Origin: JAAYCI01 sp047972265
Lineage (GTDB): Bacteria; Bacillota; Clostridia; Oscillospirales; Ruminococcaceae
Direction: 5' to 3'
DNA length: 6,297 bases
Assembly (NCBI GenBank): GCA_047972265.1
Contig: JBKEAM010000080.1
Span: forward strand, 1 to 6,297
Under the pieces are notes generated by a model. That model was not told the origin of the DNA. It searched no databases and was given only the letters and a program-made list of their open reading frames with translations. The first letter of the stretch is position 1, and every line of letters starts with the position of its first letter. Position numbers and translations under genes: made by a program. This document shows positions 4,966 through 6,297 of this stretch, piece by piece.

Positions 4966-4995
4966 TTGCCAAACTGCTTTGCAGAATGGTAGAAT
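4966..4995 (+). promoter_or_regulatory. pckG promoter, sigma-A type
   Basis: TTGCCA (4966-4971, 5 of 6) and TAGAAT (4990-4995, 5 of 6) are spaced 18 bp. The spacer contains a small dyad, CTGC-TTT-GCAG (4974-4984). Predicted start is near 5002, giving a leader of about 75 nt. In the 202 bases between purA and pckG I see only this promoter, the upstream hairpin and the ribosome binding site. Confidence 0.7.
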
Positions 4996-5077
4996 AATGC
5001 TTAGATATTTAAAAATGGGGTACGTTGCATTTTTTTTGTATCTCATGTAAGTTTTCATAAAAAGAAAGGTGGATAAA

Positions 5078-6297
5078 ATGACAACGAACCAAAAAGTACT
5101 TAGCTGGGTAGACGAAGTAAAAGCTCTGTGCAAGCCCGATAAAGTTGTATGGATTGACGGTAGTGAAGAGCAATTGAAAGCGCTGCGTGACGAGGCCATT
5201 GCCACCGGTGAAATGACAGAACTGAACCAAGAAAAGCTGCCGGGTTGCCTTTGGCACCACACCGCAAAAAATGACGTAGCCCGTGTAGAAAACCGTACCT
5301 TTATCTGTACCTCTGATAAAGAGGATGTAGGCCCTACCAACAACTGGATGGCCCCCGAAGAAATGAAAGCAAAATTGCGCCCCCTGTACGATGGCGCTAT
5401 GCAGGGTCGCACCATGTATGTTATCCCCTATTGCATGGGTCCCGTAGGCTCTCCCTTTAGTAAGGTAGGTTACGAAACCACCGATTCTATCTATGTAGTT
5501 TTAAACATGGATATTATGGCCCGCATCGGCAAACCTGCCGAAGACCAGCTGGGCGATTCTAACGATTTTGTACGCGGCATGCATGCCAAGGCAAACATCG
5601 ATGAGGAAAACCGCTACATTGTACAGTTCCCCGAAGATAACGCTATTTGGAGCATTAACTCGGGTTACGGCGGAAACGTATTGCTGGGCAAAAAATGCTT
5701 TGCACTTCGTATCGCTTCTTACCAAGGTTGGAAAGAAGGTTGGATGGCCGAGCATATGCTGATTTTGGGCCTTGAAAGCCCGGACGGGAAGGTGCAGTAC
5801 ATCACCGGCGCTTTCCCCTCTGCCTGTGGCAAAACCAACCTGGCCATGCTTATTCCGCCCGAAATTTATAAAGAAAAAGGCTACAAAGTTTGGACAGTTG
5901 GCGATGACATTGCATGGATGCACATTGGCCCGGACGGCCGCTTGTATGCCATCAACCCCGAGGCTGGCTTCTTTGGCGTAGCCCCCGGCACCAACGAAAA
6001 ATCCAACTACAATGCGTTAATGAGCACCCGTAAAAACACCATCTTTACCAACGTTGTGTTAAACAACGATGATATGACAGTGTGGTGGGAAGGCCTTGAT
6101 AAAAACCCGCCCGAAAACGGCACCGACTGGCTGGGCCAGTCCTGGAACGGTAAAACCAGCACCGAAAAAGGCGCGCATCCCAACAGCCGCTTTACCGCTC
6201 CGGCTATCAACTGCCCTTGCGTTTCTTCCGAGTTTGAGAACCCCAACGGCGTGCCTATTTCTGCCATCGTATTTGGCGGCCGTCGCGCTAAAACCGC
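5078..6297 (+). CDS. pckG: Phosphoenolpyruvate carboxykinase (GTP), 3' end cut by window edge
   Basis: Interconverts oxaloacetate plus GTP with PEP, CO2 and GDP in the cytosol. In fermenting anaerobes it often runs toward oxaloacetate; in others it starts gluconeogenesis. 406 codons are in view, about two thirds of the roughly 600 expected. Family marks: YVIPYCMGPVGSP (114-126), SGYGGNVLLGKKCFALR (195-211) with the metal-binding lysine K206, H226 in EHMLILG, the P-loop GAFPSACGKTNL (244-255) with the hyper-reactive C250, K252 and T253, the metal-binding aspartates in WTVGDDIAW (D276/D277), HPNSRF (367-372) and FGGRR (399-403). The mobile-loop cysteine and the GYGGN stretch identify the GTP enzyme rather than the ATP-type pckA. 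AAGGTGG (5066-5072) lies 5 nt before the ATG. It has its own promoter and is separated from purA by a hairpin, so it is not cotranscribed with purA by design. All key catalytic residues that should be in view are present. Confidence 0.97.
   Translation, partial: MTTNQKVLSWVDEVKALCKPDKVVWIDGSEEQLKALRDEAIATGEMTELNQEKLPGCLWHHTAKNDVARVENRTFICTSDKEDVGPTNNWMAPEEMKAKLRPLYDGAMQGRTMYVIPYCMGPVGSPFSKVGYETTDSIYVVLNMDIMARIGKPAEDQLGDSNDFVRGMHAKANIDEENRYIVQFPEDNAIWSINSGYGGNVLLGKKCFALRIASYQGWKEGWMAEHMLILGLESPDGKVQYITGAFPSACGKTNLAMLIPPEIYKEKGYKVWTVGDDIAWMHIGPDGRLYAINPEAGFFGVAPGTNEKSNYNALMSTRKNTIFTNVVLNNDDMTVWWEGLDKNPPENGTDWLGQSWNGKTSTEKGAHPNSRFTAPAINCPCVSSEFENPNGVPISAIVFGGRRAKT

Noticed and set aside
5015..5050. 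Possible 11-residue leader peptide upstream of pckG
   Set aside because: An ATG-to-TAA frame exists, but there is no Shine-Dalgarno before it, no regulatory codon run and no attenuator hairpin after it.
5501..5923. 140-codon open frame on the minus strand
   Set aside because: Antisense shadow of pckG, which carries the P-loop and metal-site motifs on the plus strand.
1..6297. CRISPR arrays, insertion sequences, tRNA or rRNA genes, prophage or defence genes
   Set aside because: No regularly spaced repeats, transposase motifs, terminal repeats with target duplications, cloverleaf folds or rRNA segments were seen; the genes are housekeeping apart from the fluoride-controlled antiporter.

Overview
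The window suggests a genome of the class Clostridia (Bacillota), probably near Oscillospiraceae/Ruminococcaceae. The pointers are protein types and signals, not a database match: an archaeal/eukaryotic-type short prolyl-tRNA synthetase, a GTP-type PEP carboxykinase, an adenylosuccinate synthetase of a divergent kind I associate with Clostridia, strong AGGAGG-type ribosome binding sites and sigma-A-like promoters. The lineage is an inference.

The layout is two divergent gene sets. Leftward (minus strand), from the centre to the left edge: a fluoride riboswitch leader (promoter, aptamer, terminator), a cation:proton antiporter of the NHA/SLC9B kind, acpP (acyl carrier protein) with its own near-consensus promoter, and proS, which runs off the left edge without its last C-terminal residues. 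Rightward (plus strand): purA with its own promoter and a terminator-like hairpin, then pckG with its own promoter, which runs off the right edge after about two thirds of its length. proS and pckG are large genes open at the window edges.

The most interesting element is the antiporter leader. On the minus strand, 3347 to 3264 folds as a complete crcB-motif (fluoride) riboswitch: P1, the optional P2, P3, a loop-to-3'-tail pseudoknot, and an intrinsic terminator that reuses the 3' strands of P3 and of the pseudoknot. A promoter starts the transcript at the aptamer's first base. The only gene behind it is a proton antiporter with the paired-aspartate motif, and no FluC/CrcB or CLC-F exporter is in view. 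This implies an antiporter switched on by fluoride, probably for pH or ion homeostasis under HF stress. A second, very stable 19-bp hairpin lies between that terminator and the antiporter's ribosome binding site.

The intergenic stretch between the antiporter leader and purA (3361-3603) has no credible gene. It is rich in dyad symmetries: a 10-bp inverted repeat abutting a 14-bp palindrome, and two ACAATA/TATTGT dyads flanking the purA promoter. Another 9-bp-arm inverted repeat sits upstream of the acpP promoter. These are candidate operators with no recognised regulator. Otherwise the genes are housekeeping: translation, fatty acid synthesis, purine synthesis and the PEP/oxaloacetate node.
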